This document shows, piece after piece, positions 41,386-47,392 of a stretch of DNA of 59,410 nucleotides. The stretch covers positions 1 to 59,410 of IMG/VR virus record IMGVR_UViG_3300020021_000010, one strand, 5' to 3'. Source of the stretch: a virus. The translations under genes and the position numbers were made by a program. Below the pieces are notes generated by a model. The model had not been told where the DNA came from. It saw nothing but the letters and a program-made list of their open reading frames with translations, and did not search any database. How positions within the stretch are numbered: position 1 is the stretch's first letter; each line of letters starts with the position of its first letter.

Positions 41386-41636
41386 GACAACCGTCCGTTC
41401 TCGCGGAGGAAGGCTTCGATCTTGGCGCTGGGCAGGTCGTAGCCAAGCGCGGTGATCTTCTCCAGCAGGTCAAGGACCGGCTCCGCCTCGATGACCTTTG
41501 CCCCGGCTAGGTATTCACGGCACGCATCCCAGCCCGCCTCGAAACGATCGCCGGTAAATGCGCCGGCATGTTCATCGCGATTGCACTGGTAAGCCGCCAC
41601 CTCCATTGCTTTGCGCTCGTGTCCGCCCCGGGTCAT
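41382..41636 (-). CDS. Hypothetical protein
   Basis: 84 residues; AGAFTGDRFEAGWDACREYL and ALGYDLPSAKIEAFLRENG suggest two helical segments. Overlaps the membrane-protein gene and the next gene by 4 bases. No family recognised. Confidence 0.45.
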   Translation of the reverse strand: MTRGGHERKAMEVAAYQCNRDEHAGAFTGDRFEAGWDACREYLAGAKVIEAEPVLDLLEKITALGYDLPSAKIEAFLRENGRLS

Positions 41637-41830
41637 CTTGGGCTCCTCACATAGGAACGGCCCTCACAAGACGAAGCGGCGTATTTCTCCTCCAGTGGGT
41701 GGGCCTGTTGTTCGTCGCCGAGCTTGGCGGCTTCACACAAGGCCAGGGCGAGCAGCCCCACGGTAATAAAGGGCAGGAGTGCGCAGAAGATCAGAGCGGC
41801 GAGGATCACGACAGCCCCTCGTGCTTGCAA
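41633..41830 (-). CDS. Single-pass membrane protein
   Basis: 65 residues with one hydrophobic segment at about 7-32 (VVILAALIFCALLPFITVGL) and a polar tail. Positively charged residues are sparse at the N-terminus, so topology is unclear. Early expression suggests a superinfection or regulatory role, not lysis. Confidence 0.5.
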   Translation of the reverse strand: MQARGAVVILAALIFCALLPFITVGLLALALCEAAKLGDEQQAHPLEEKYAASSCEGRSYVRSPR

Positions 41831-42042
41831 TACCCCGGCACGCTCCCCAACCCCGCCTTACGTAGATCCCCCAACGACACGCAGACAGATACACATACGC
41901 TCTGCTCGTCTACGAGGTCACTGTCTCCTATGCCGTCACGTTGGGCGGCGACACGCTTGAGGATCTCGTCGAGGATTCGACCCTTCGCGGCCGTCGTGTC
42001 CGGTTTGACGTAGAAGACGCCGGTTTGGTCGCGGGTCGTCAT
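41806..42042 (-). CDS. Hypothetical protein
   Basis: 78 residues: MTTRDQTGVFYVKPDTTAAK, then helical GRILDEILKRVAAQRDGIGD and a Val/Cys-rich end. Overlaps the membrane-protein start by 25 bases, more than is typical here, so one start may be later. Confidence 0.45.
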   Translation of the reverse strand: MTTRDQTGVFYVKPDTTAAKGRILDEILKRVAAQRDGIGDSDLVDEQSVCVSVCVSLGDLRKAGLGSVPGYCKHEGLS

Positions 42043-42045
42043 GGG

Positions 42046-42285
42046 CTAAGCCGCCTTCCCTCTGGGCTCGCCAACAACGACGGACACACCGGCTCGCTCC
42101 AGCCGCGTGACCAGGCTCACCGAGGGGTCGTATGCCTTCGCTTGAAGCGTCAGCGGGAGGTGCTCGATGTGCCGCTCGCAGAGGTACGCCCACAGGCCCG
42201 AGTGGCCGGCGCCCTGCGCGCTGACCGACGTGCGCGGGGCGATACGAGACGCGGGAGATCCGCAGAGATGACAGGTCTTCGCCAT
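42046..42285 (-). CDS. Small zinc-knuckle protein
   Basis: 79 residues from the ATG at 42285, where it overlaps the XRE stop (TAATG). MAKTCHLCGSPASRIAPRTS and later CERHIEHLPL give CxxC...CxxH ligands. Probably an early regulator or accessory protein. Confidence 0.5.
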   Translation of the reverse strand: MAKTCHLCGSPASRIAPRTSVSAQGAGHSGLWAYLCERHIEHLPLTLQAKAYDPSVSLVTRLERAGVSVVVGEPRGKAA

Positions 42286-42539
42286 TAGGCGGCTTCCTTC
42301 CGTACCGGAGTCGCCTTGGTCTCGTGCGCCTCGGGCCATAGCTCGACGCTTGCGCAGCCGACTACCGCTGCGATCTCCTCACGACGCTCCGGGAGGGGCA
42401 CGTACTCCCCCCTCGTCCAAGCGCCGACCTGCCGACGGTCGGCGCCAAGAGCTCGCGCCAGGGCGGACTGGCTCAGGCCGGCACGCTCAAGGGCTTTACG
42501 GAGCGGGGTGTGGACTTCGCTTGCGAGGTACGGGGGCAC
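42285..42539 (-). CDS. XRE-family helix-turn-helix protein
   Basis: 84 residues. RKALERAGLSQSALARALGA-DRRQVGAWTRGEYVPLP is a clear XRE HTH. It follows the integrase gene by 49 bases in the same direction, a typical place for a Cro-, repressor- or excisionase-like regulator. It is the only XRE gene outside the transposon, so it is the best candidate for phage lysogeny control. Confidence 0.75.
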   Translation of the reverse strand: MPPYLASEVHTPLRKALERAGLSQSALARALGADRRQVGAWTRGEYVPLPERREEIAAVVGCASVELWPEAHETKATPVRKEAA

Positions 42540-42588
42540 TGTGGGCTCCTTGCGGTTAGCTTGGAATCCACTCGACCGCTTCTACTTC

Positions 42589-43590
42589 CTATCGAGTGAA
42601 CACGGAGAACCGTATCACACCCTTCCCGCCCACGTCAAGAGTGCTGGTGCGAGACGTGCGCGCGTCTCTCGCATGGGCGCGCATCTGCCCCTCGAACCGC
42701 GCCCTTCGCGAAGCAACTGGCTCCCCGTAGCGCAGCCCCCGCACGCTCCCCGCGAGTTCCTCAAGATCGGGCCGGTCCACGTACACGGAAGCGGTCGTCT
42801 GCACACTCGCGTGACCCATCAGGGCCTGTGCCGCCCGCAGACCGGCGTGCCTGGCCACGTGATCACCGAAGGCATGGCGAAGTAGATGAGGGTGGACACG
42901 CGTGGCGATACCTGCACGCTCGGCGACGCCCCGGACGACGCGTGCGAGGGCGGTGTGGCTGATCTGGCATGTTCGTGGCCGTTGGATCGGGCTGCTGGTC
43001 TTGTACGTCGCGACGACGTGATGATCAGGGCGGATGGTCGCGCGGATCTCCTCGACGACGGGGGCGAGTTCGGGTAGCACGGGGACCCACCGCTCGTGTT
43101 TGCCCTTCGCGATATCCGCGCTGAACCACACGAACCCCGGCCGCTGGAAGTGGCGTCCTTGGAGCGCGGCGAGTTCGGCTACCCGTGCCCCGGTGCAGAC
43201 ACCGAGCAGGATCATCCACCGCTCCCGCTGGGTCTCGCACGCCGCGATCATCGCCTCGACCTCCCTGCGTGTCAGACGGATCGTCGTCTGCTTGCGCGTC
43301 TTCGTTCGCGCGACCTGCCGCGCCGGGTTATCCACCCGGTGGCCCTCCGTCAGCATCCAGTCGTAGAAGCTCACCAGCACCGAATGCTCGTGCGCGCGCG
43401 TGTTCGGGTGCTCCCATCGTGCGAGCGTCCGCTTCACGTCCTCCCGCACGGCTCCCAACGCGCCGCAGGGCGTGTCCTGGGCGTGGAGTCCGAGCACGCG
43501 CCGGCATCCGCGGACCGTGTTCGGGCTGTTGATCCTCCCGGCCTGCCGCTGGTCGCGCAGATACTCCTCGATCGCATCCTCGAACCGCAT
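42589..43590 (-). CDS. int: Tyrosine integrase
   Basis: 333 residues from the ATG at 43590 (MRFEDAIEEYLRDQRQAGRI); the longer frame upstream is Arg-rich noise. The core-binding domain spans 1-95. Catalytic residues: R136 in CTGARVAELAAL, lysines in KGKHERWVPV, H235-x2-R238 in HPHLLRHAF, H260 in LMGHASVQTT and Y270 in TASVYVD. It integrates the phage by site-specific recombination. No DNA-binding arm-type domain is evident beyond the first 30 residues. The tRNA lies 366 bases upstream. Confidence 0.92.
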   Translation of the reverse strand: MRFEDAIEEYLRDQRQAGRINSPNTVRGCRRVLGLHAQDTPCGALGAVREDVKRTLARWEHPNTRAHEHSVLVSFYDWMLTEGHRVDNPARQVARTKTRKQTTIRLTRREVEAMIAACETQRERWMILLGVCTGARVAELAALQGRHFQRPGFVWFSADIAKGKHERWVPVLPELAPVVEEIRATIRPDHHVVATYKTSSPIQRPRTCQISHTALARVVRGVAERAGIATRVHPHLLRHAFGDHVARHAGLRAAQALMGHASVQTTASVYVDRPDLEELAGSVRGLRYGEPVASRRARFEGQMRAHARDARTSRTSTLDVGGKGVIRFSVFTR

Positions 43591-43956
43591 TGCGTTGTCC
43601 CTTCCATGGGGGTCGCCTCGCGCGGTATCGTCGGACCCGCATCGAGTGCCTTTTATCCGTCTCGATGTCACGCCCCCGGCTGTTAGAGCAGCGCGGGGGC
43701 ACTTTCTGGCGCGGCACCGTATCAGGTCGACTCGTTGAGTCCTCTCCAAGCACTAAGACGCGACCCTATCCGCGTTCGGGACGCTTCGCAATAGGCGGAA
43801 CGTCCCGTACTCTCGGCTTAGATACGCTCGCACATGCCGTACGGCCCCGGAGCCCCGCGACACTGACCCCCAGCGGTCGCGGGGCTCCCCAAAACGTCGA
43901 GCAGCCCGAAGGGTTCGCACCGGTATGCTCGACGGGCGCGCCCTCGGGCGTAGCAC
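43591..43956. other. Intergenic region between integrase and tRNA
   Basis: 366 bases without a convincing gene. It must hold the integrase promoter and possibly attP. The one clear feature is the 12-bp inverted repeat at 43849-43888; otherwise the sequence is GC-rich with no direct repeats that I can see. Confidence 0.5.
43849..43888. terminator. Strong 12-bp hairpin upstream of the tRNA
   Basis: GGAGCCCCGCGA pairs perfectly with TCGCGGGGCTCC around a 16-base loop. On the plus strand it is followed by CCAAAACG, without a T-run. Either a terminator isolating the tRNA from upstream transcription or an integrase/structural site near attP. Confidence 0.45.
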
Positions 43957-44028
43957 TGGGGGGTCGTCTAACGGCAAGACACCTGACTTTCCATCATGGA
44001 GATCTCGGTTCGAATCCGAGCCCCCCAG
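43957..44028 (+). tRNA. tRNA with UUC (or UCC) anticodon, Gln-like acceptor end
   Basis: 72 bases fold into a cloverleaf: 7-bp acceptor UGGGGGG/CCCCCCA, D-arm GUCU/AGAC, T-arm CUCGG-UUCGAAU-CCGAG, and G as discriminator. No CCA is encoded. The anticodon stem CCUGA/UCAUG has one C-U mismatch (or one bulge). The loop CUUUCCA reads UUC (Glu) by standard numbering. A one-base shift would give UCC (Gly). U1-A72 with G73 is typical of tRNA-Gln. Position 37 is C, which is unusual, so the gene may be degenerate. Confidence 0.7.
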
Positions 44029-44068
44029 CTCTAAAGCACGGCGACCTATCAGTCGATAGACTGGTCAG

Positions 44069-44088
44069 TGGAAAGTCAGGTGTCTTGC
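44069..44088 (-). repeat. Exact 20-bp inverted copy of the tRNA D-arm/anticodon segment
   Basis: The sequence is the perfect reverse complement of 43974-43993 inside the tRNA, 75 bases away. Flanking bases diverge at once. It could be part of attP, an antisense regulator of the tRNA, or a partial relic of a second tRNA copy in inverse orientation. Confidence 0.8.
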
Positions 44089-44147
44089 GGGACCCTCGGG
44101 TCTCGTTTAGGCGAATCGAGTGCTGATGGTGCGTTCCAATGCACTTG

Positions 44148-44180
44148 CGAGGGGTCCGTTTCGGCGGGCCCCTCGTCTTT
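44148..44180 (+). terminator. Rho-independent terminator after the tRNA
   Basis: CGAGGGGTCCG pairs with CGGGCCCCTCG (one G-U pair) around a 6-base loop, followed by TCTTT. It stands 120 bases after the plus-strand tRNA and would also stop leftward transcription, since the stem is symmetrical. Confidence 0.65.
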
Positions 44181-44213
44181 AAGCGCCGCTCCGCTCCGAC
44201 CCCTTAACGCAGA

Positions 44214-44249
44214 GAAGCGCCCCACGTCCGGGGAGACGTGAGGCGCTTC
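44214..44249. terminator. Long hairpin between convergent transcripts
   Basis: GAAGCGCC/GGCGCTTC, one C-A mismatch, then CACGTC/GACGTG around a 6-base loop: 14 pairs in 36 bases. It lies just after the minus-strand micro-ORF at 44299, so it probably ends the transcript that contains the second tRNA. No T-run; the stem is strong enough for an actinobacterial terminator. Confidence 0.55.
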
Positions 44250-44298
44250 ATGGTCTGCTGTTCTCGGCCCGGGAGGAGAGGGAGGGGCCAAGCTTGGG

Positions 44299-44397
44299 TT
44301 AGTCGTGGAACGGGTCCAGCAAGCACCGCCAGCAGCGGTTGAGCAGCGCGTAGTACACGCGGCTGCGATACAAGACCCGATAGAGCAGGTAGCTCAT
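44299..44397 (-). CDS. 32-residue micro-ORF next to the tRNA
   Basis: MSYLLYRVLYRSRVYYALLN then RCWRCLLDPFHD. Starts 3 bases after the tRNA 3' end, so the tRNA's processing would leave it with almost no leader. Tyr/Leu/Arg-rich, possibly amphipathic. Composition is unusual for random sequence, but no ribosome site outside the tRNA is visible. Confidence 0.3.
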   Translation of the reverse strand: MSYLLYRVLYRSRVYYALLNRCWRCLLDPFHD

Positions 44398-44400
44398 AGT

Positions 44401-44497
44401 GCGCCCGGTGGGATTCGAACCCACGACCTCCGGCTTGAAAGACCGGTGCTACTTCCCACACCCCGAAGGTTGCGGTTGACCACTGAGCTACGGGCGC
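44401..44497 (-). tRNA. tRNA-Glu(UUC)-like gene with hairpin insertion in the D-loop
   Basis: The acceptor GCGCCCG/CGGGCGC, anticodon arm CCGGU-CUUUCAA-GCCGG with anticodon UUC, variable AGGUC and T-arm GUGGG-UUCGAAU-CCCAC are all intact. In place of the usual D-loop is GGUCAA, then CCGCAACC-UUCG-GGGUGUGG (8-bp stem with one A-G mismatch and a UUCG loop), then GAAGUAGC. The total is 97 bases, about 24 more than a normal class I tRNA. No CCA is encoded. Could be a functional expanded-D-arm tRNA, or one interrupted by a structured insertion. Confidence 0.65.
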
Positions 44498-44512
44498 TTG
44501 TTTGCCTGGCGC

Positions 44513-44590
44513 CTATGCGGCGCCCGGATGTTCAAGGATTGCCGCGGCGATACACACCACGGCGAATGCCACCCCTATCACGAGCCACAT
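44513..44590 (-). CDS. 25-residue single-helix membrane micropeptide
   Basis: MWLVIGVAFAVVCIAAAILE then HPGAA. An AAAGGAGAGCCC ribosome site stands right before the ATG at 44590, among the best in the window. The whole peptide is one transmembrane helix with a short polar end. It lies between the RlpA-like remnant and the tRNA on the same strand, so in the intact phage it would be co-transcribed downstream of the RlpA-like gene. Confidence 0.55.
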   Translation of the reverse strand: MWLVIGVAFAVVCIAAAILEHPGAA

Positions 44591-44612
44591 GGGCTCTCCT
44601 TTCGTCGTGCTG

Positions 44613-44739
44613 CTACCGGAGCTCTCGAGCGACGCCCCACGCTTCGGTGGGGAACGACATCGGCGAGAAGCCGAGTGCCTCATCGCCGGGACCGGTTACG
44701 TCGATGCTCCTCCCGGTCGATTCGGCAGGTCCAAAATCG
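44613..44739 (-). pseudogene. 3' fragment of RlpA-like (DPBB) gene, cut by the transposon
   Basis: Reading minus from 44739, the frame continues the gene at 49026-49323 after removing the transposon and one target copy: ...HCDFGPAESTGRSIDVTG then ALGFSPMSFPTEAWGVAREL and stop at 44613. GPA..TGR.ID.TG and FPT.A.G.A.EL match the second half of double-psi beta-barrel proteins such as RlpA. No start codon remains, so this half is probably silent. Confidence 0.8.
44732..44739. repeat. Left target-site duplication of the transposon
   Basis: CAAAATCG, identical to 49026-49033. Eight bases is the typical duplication of IS1-family transposition, and removing one copy restores the split reading frame. 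Confidence 0.9.
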
Positions 44740-44757
44740 GGTAGTGCATCAGTTTGA
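44740..44757. repeat. Left terminal inverted repeat
   Basis: GGTAGTGCATCAGTTTGA, the exact reverse complement of 49008-49025. One more pair (G44739/C49026) matches by chance because the duplicated target ends in G and starts with C. Confidence 0.92.
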
Positions 44758-44801
44758 TTTTCCGCTGCAAATCGGGCGGCTCTCGGCTACCTTCCGAGGC
44801 G

Positions 44802-45020
44802 ATGCAAGCCGACGAGACGCAACGCCAGGTTGTCCGCCTGGTGCTCGATCGTGAGCGCACGCTGGACGGCCTTGAGCGGCTGCTCGGCTTGGGCGCTGTA
44901 GCTGCGGTCAAGGTGCTCGCCGCCGATGGCGTCGTCATCCGGCATGGCGAGCGGCTGTGGGCCTCCCCAGGCACGTCACGTCTCGACGCGCTGGGTCTGG
45001 TCGTCGGCCAGGTCAAGTGA
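44802..45020 (+). CDS. Small winged-helix-like protein (transposon passenger)
   Basis: 72 residues from the ATG at 44802: MQADETQRQVVRLVLDRERT, LDGLERLLGLGAVAAVKVLA, then a short wing (DGVVIRHGERLWASPG). Looks like a compact DNA-binding domain. First passenger gene; the next starts after 152 bases, so it has its own unit. Confidence 0.55.
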   Translation: MQADETQRQVVRLVLDRERTLDGLERLLGLGAVAAVKVLAADGVVIRHGERLWASPGTSRLDALGLVVGQVK

Positions 45021-45172
45021 GCACGCCCACAGAGCACGACGCCGCCCGGTCGGGGCGCAGGGCGCTAGACACAGCCCTTGACGCATCGGCGGCTGCGTCT
45101 ACCATAGGATCCATCGCGGAGCGTCCTTAGTCCGCCCTAAGGGAGGCGCGCCATCATGGCGATGAACAGATC

Positions 45173-45454
45173 ATGACCGACCACGAGCCCGAGAGCGACA
45201 GCCCACCACTCGTCTACGTGAACTGGTTCCGGTCGATGTCGTCGCCCTACGACCTGACACTGGATTTGGGATATCGCTCAGCCGCAGCGCCCCCTCGACC
45301 GTCGACTCGCCTCGTGCTCTCGTGGGAGTACGCACTGTCCCTACGCGAGACTCTCGACGCGCTGGTCAAAGAATACGAGGAGGACAGCGGCGAAGAGATC
45401 CGCAAGCTAGGCGGAGTTCAGTTGGGTCCGGCGCAGTTCCCAGCGGACAGATAG
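45173..45454 (+). CDS. DUF3467-like protein (transposon passenger)
   Basis: 93 residues. VYVNWFRSMSSPYDLTLDLG and VLSWEYALSLRETLDALVKE match the short DUF3467 family, widespread in bacteria with no assigned role. It starts an operon of three or four plus-strand genes spaced by 0-15 bases. Confidence 0.65.
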   Translation: MTDHEPESDSPPLVYVNWFRSMSSPYDLTLDLGYRSAAAPPRPSTRLVLSWEYALSLRETLDALVKEYEEDSGEEIRKLGGVQLGPAQFPADR

Positions 45455-45462
45455 GAGATCGA

Positions 45463-45702
45463 ATGGCCGTCAAGGAAGCCATACCGCTTGAGCTCAAGAC
45501 CCGTGACTCGTCTGAGACGATAGGCGCCCTGTTTGGATGGAAGCGAACCGCAGAGGTCATCGAAGAGATGATGGATGTGGTGTGGGTCGAATCGGCAATA
45601 CATGATGAGCCGGGCTGGGCATTGGAGGACATTCTGACGCCTGAGGTCTTGGCCGAGTTCCACCGCGCCTCTGAGCAACTGCTCACCCGTCGCCCTGAAT
45701 AG
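45463..45702 (+). CDS. Possible antitoxin (transposon passenger)
   Basis: 79 residues from the ATG at 45463 (TAGGAGATCGA before it). MAVKEAIPLELKTRDSSETI then helical KRTAEVIEEMMDVVWVESAI and LTPEVLAEFHRASEQLLTRR. Small, acidic, directly followed by the next gene with no gap. The antitoxin role is inferred from gene size and arrangement only. Confidence 0.45.
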   Translation: MAVKEAIPLELKTRDSSETIGALFGWKRTAEVIEEMMDVVWVESAIHDEPGWALEDILTPEVLAEFHRASEQLLTRRPE

Positions 45703-46035
45703 GTGTTCTCGCTCTCGGAGGAGAGCGAGAAGGATCTCTCGCGGTTCTGCGAGATGCTGAGCCGATCTCAGGCCGAACTCCTCAAACGCCAGGTCGAGCA
45801 GGTTTGCACCGACCCAGGCGGTAGACGTGATCCGACCCATCGCCTAACGCGGCCCTTCCATCCGACCGGCAAACTGTCCTTCCTACCAAAAGGGCAGAAG
45901 GCGTTCGAGTTCGTGGCGAACCACTGCCGCGGCATATTCCTGGTCGACAACGAGGCGCGCGTGCTGACTTTCATCCCCGTCAAAGGAAGGCGCTTCCTCT
46001 CCATGACCGAGTGCCCATGGCACAAGGGCAAGTAG
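45703..46035 (+). CDS. Possible toxin-like protein (transposon passenger)
   Basis: 110 residues from GTG immediately after the preceding stop. Ends GKLSFLPKGQKAFEFVANHC, then GIFLVDNEARVLTFIPVKGR, with a strand pattern vaguely like RelE/ParE toxins (H..G.F.V...RV). Catalytic residues cannot be assigned. The two-gene layout fits a toxin-antitoxin pair, but this is weak. Confidence 0.4.
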   Translation: MFSLSEESEKDLSRFCEMLSRSQAELLKRQVEQVCTDPGGRRDPTHRLTRPFHPTGKLSFLPKGQKAFEFVANHCRGIFLVDNEARVLTFIPVKGRRFLSMTECPWHKGK

Positions 46036-46050
46036 CTGGTTCTCGCTACT

Positions 46051-46299
46051 ATGCAAGCGATGCCTGACCGCTCACGCAAGCGCCCTCGCGACCCGAGCCA
46101 GCTCGGGAAGCTGATCGTAGACCTCGCTACCGGCGAGGCCGAGGACGCCCCTACCGACGAGAGCAAGGACCCAGCAGCGGTCGCACTGGGGCGCAAAGGC
46201 GGCTTGAAGGGCGGGAAGGCCCGCGCGGCCAAGATGACGGCTAAGGAGCGCAGTGAGAGTGCTCGACGCGCGGCTTCTGCTCGCTGGACGAAAAGCTAG
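46051..46299 (+). CDS. Short Lys/Ala-rich conserved protein (transposon passenger)
   Basis: 82 residues: RPRDPSQLGKLIVDLATGEA, then DPAAVALGRKGGLKGGKARA and RSESARRAASARWTKS. This histone-tail-like pattern recurs in many environmental bacteria. Possibly a chromatin-like or ribosomal-associated protein; the function is unknown. It overlaps the end of the converging XRE-ImmA gene by 4 bases. Confidence 0.6.
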   Translation: MQAMPDRSRKRPRDPSQLGKLIVDLATGEAEDAPTDESKDPAAVALGRKGGLKGGKARAAKMTAKERSESARRAASARWTKS

Positions 46300-47390
46300 G
46301 TCGTTACTAGTCTGAGCGGTGGATGCGCTGATGGGATCTTTGTCGGCGTGCCATTCCCCTCGACTGGAAGCATCGCTAGCCCAAACACCAAAGCATCTAG
46401 ATCTGGCTGATAGATATTCAAGGCAGAGGCGATCTCTGTCTTTGTGACGCCCTCTCGTCTCAATGCGGTGAATACTTGGTTAAGTATTTGGGATGTCTCA
46501 CGCTGCATAGGCTGAGGCTCATTAGTTCGGTAGCCGAGTTGAGAGATCTCGACGTAGAGCATTCGGTATTGCCACGGCGTCAGCCACTTAAGCTCAGACA
46601 AGCGGTGAGTAAGGGCTGCGACAGACACCTTCCATCGCCGCTTAGCTTTGATGAGATCGTGCAAAGTCGGCACTCGCGGGGTCGATGCGAGCAGACTTTC
46701 CGCCGGCATTAGCAACGCTGCTGCGAAGCGGTTCGCCTCTTGCTCCGGTTGATTGCCCTGCGGAACCTCATGGTGCCAGTGCATCACGAGATGCCCTAGC
46801 TCGTGCGCAGCGTCGAACCTACTGTGCTCTGCTGACTTCTTGGTGTTTAGAAAGACGAACGGCTGGGTTGATTGCCACAGCGAGAAGGCATCGACCTCTC
46901 GTGCGTCTTGGGCGAGCGAAAACACACGTACTCCGTGTGCCTCCAAGAGGTGGATGACATTGGGCAGTGGCTTTTCGCCCAGCTTCCATTCGGCTCGCAC
47001 AATCTGAGCGGCTGTCTCCGCATCAAGTCCGGGACCAAGCCGTGGTACGTCTTGCGGTGGAAGGCGAAAGCGCTCTGAGATCCAATCATGGAGGGCCAGG
47101 GCGAGGTCCCCGGCGGCGCGTGCAGTGTGGCGCTGAGACGCCGTCATCTTCGCGAGCGATCGAAAACTGACCGCGTCATCCTCGATGCGATCAAGGTCCG
47201 CAGCATGAAAGAAGCTGACCGGAAATTGGAGCACGTCTGCGAGCCGCGCAACGGTTAGCTCGCTCGGGACGGTTTCACCCGACTCGAAGCCAGTCACGGC
47301 GCGCGTCGAGACGCCAACAAGTTCAGCAATGCGCTTCTTGTTTAGTCCGCGCCTCTGACGCGCCAGAGTCAATCGTGATGGGGTGAACAC
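46296..47390 (-). CDS. XRE-ImmA/IrrE zinc peptidase regulator (transposon passenger)
   Basis: 364 residues. Residues 6-55 are an XRE HTH (ARQRRGLNKKRIAELVGVST). Around 190-225 lies RFDAAHELGHLVMHWHHE with H196-E-L-G-H200 and a later E in QPEQEANRFAAALLMP, the ImmA/IrrE (DUF955) metallopeptidase site. Such fusions sense stress or foreign DNA and relieve repression by cleaving a regulator, and several act in defence or toxin-antitoxin-like modules. Its partner gene lies 2 bases upstream. Confidence 0.85.
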   Translation of the reverse strand: MFTPSRLTLARQRRGLNKKRIAELVGVSTRAVTGFESGETVPSELTVARLADVLQFPVSFFHAADLDRIEDDAVSFRSLAKMTASQRHTARAAGDLALALHDWISERFRLPPQDVPRLGPGLDAETAAQIVRAEWKLGEKPLPNVIHLLEAHGVRVFSLAQDAREVDAFSLWQSTQPFVFLNTKKSAEHSRFDAAHELGHLVMHWHHEVPQGNQPEQEANRFAAALLMPAESLLASTPRVPTLHDLIKAKRRWKVSVAALTHRLSELKWLTPWQYRMLYVEISQLGYRTNEPQPMQRETSQILNQVFTALRREGVTKTEIASALNIYQPDLDALVFGLAMLPVEGNGTPTKIPSAHPPLRLVTT

Positions 47391-47392
47391 GC

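Noticed and set aside
44733-44738. Six-base target duplication AAAATC with 19-bp inverted repeats
   Set aside because: Moving the boundary by one base gives 18-bp repeats and an 8-bp duplication (CAAAATCG), which fits IS1-family behaviour better.
46296-47390. XRE-ImmA protein as the phage's own immunity repressor system
   Set aside because: It lies within the transposon ends, so it is probably a passenger; the XRE gene at 42285-42539 is the better phage candidate. A functional takeover cannot be excluded.
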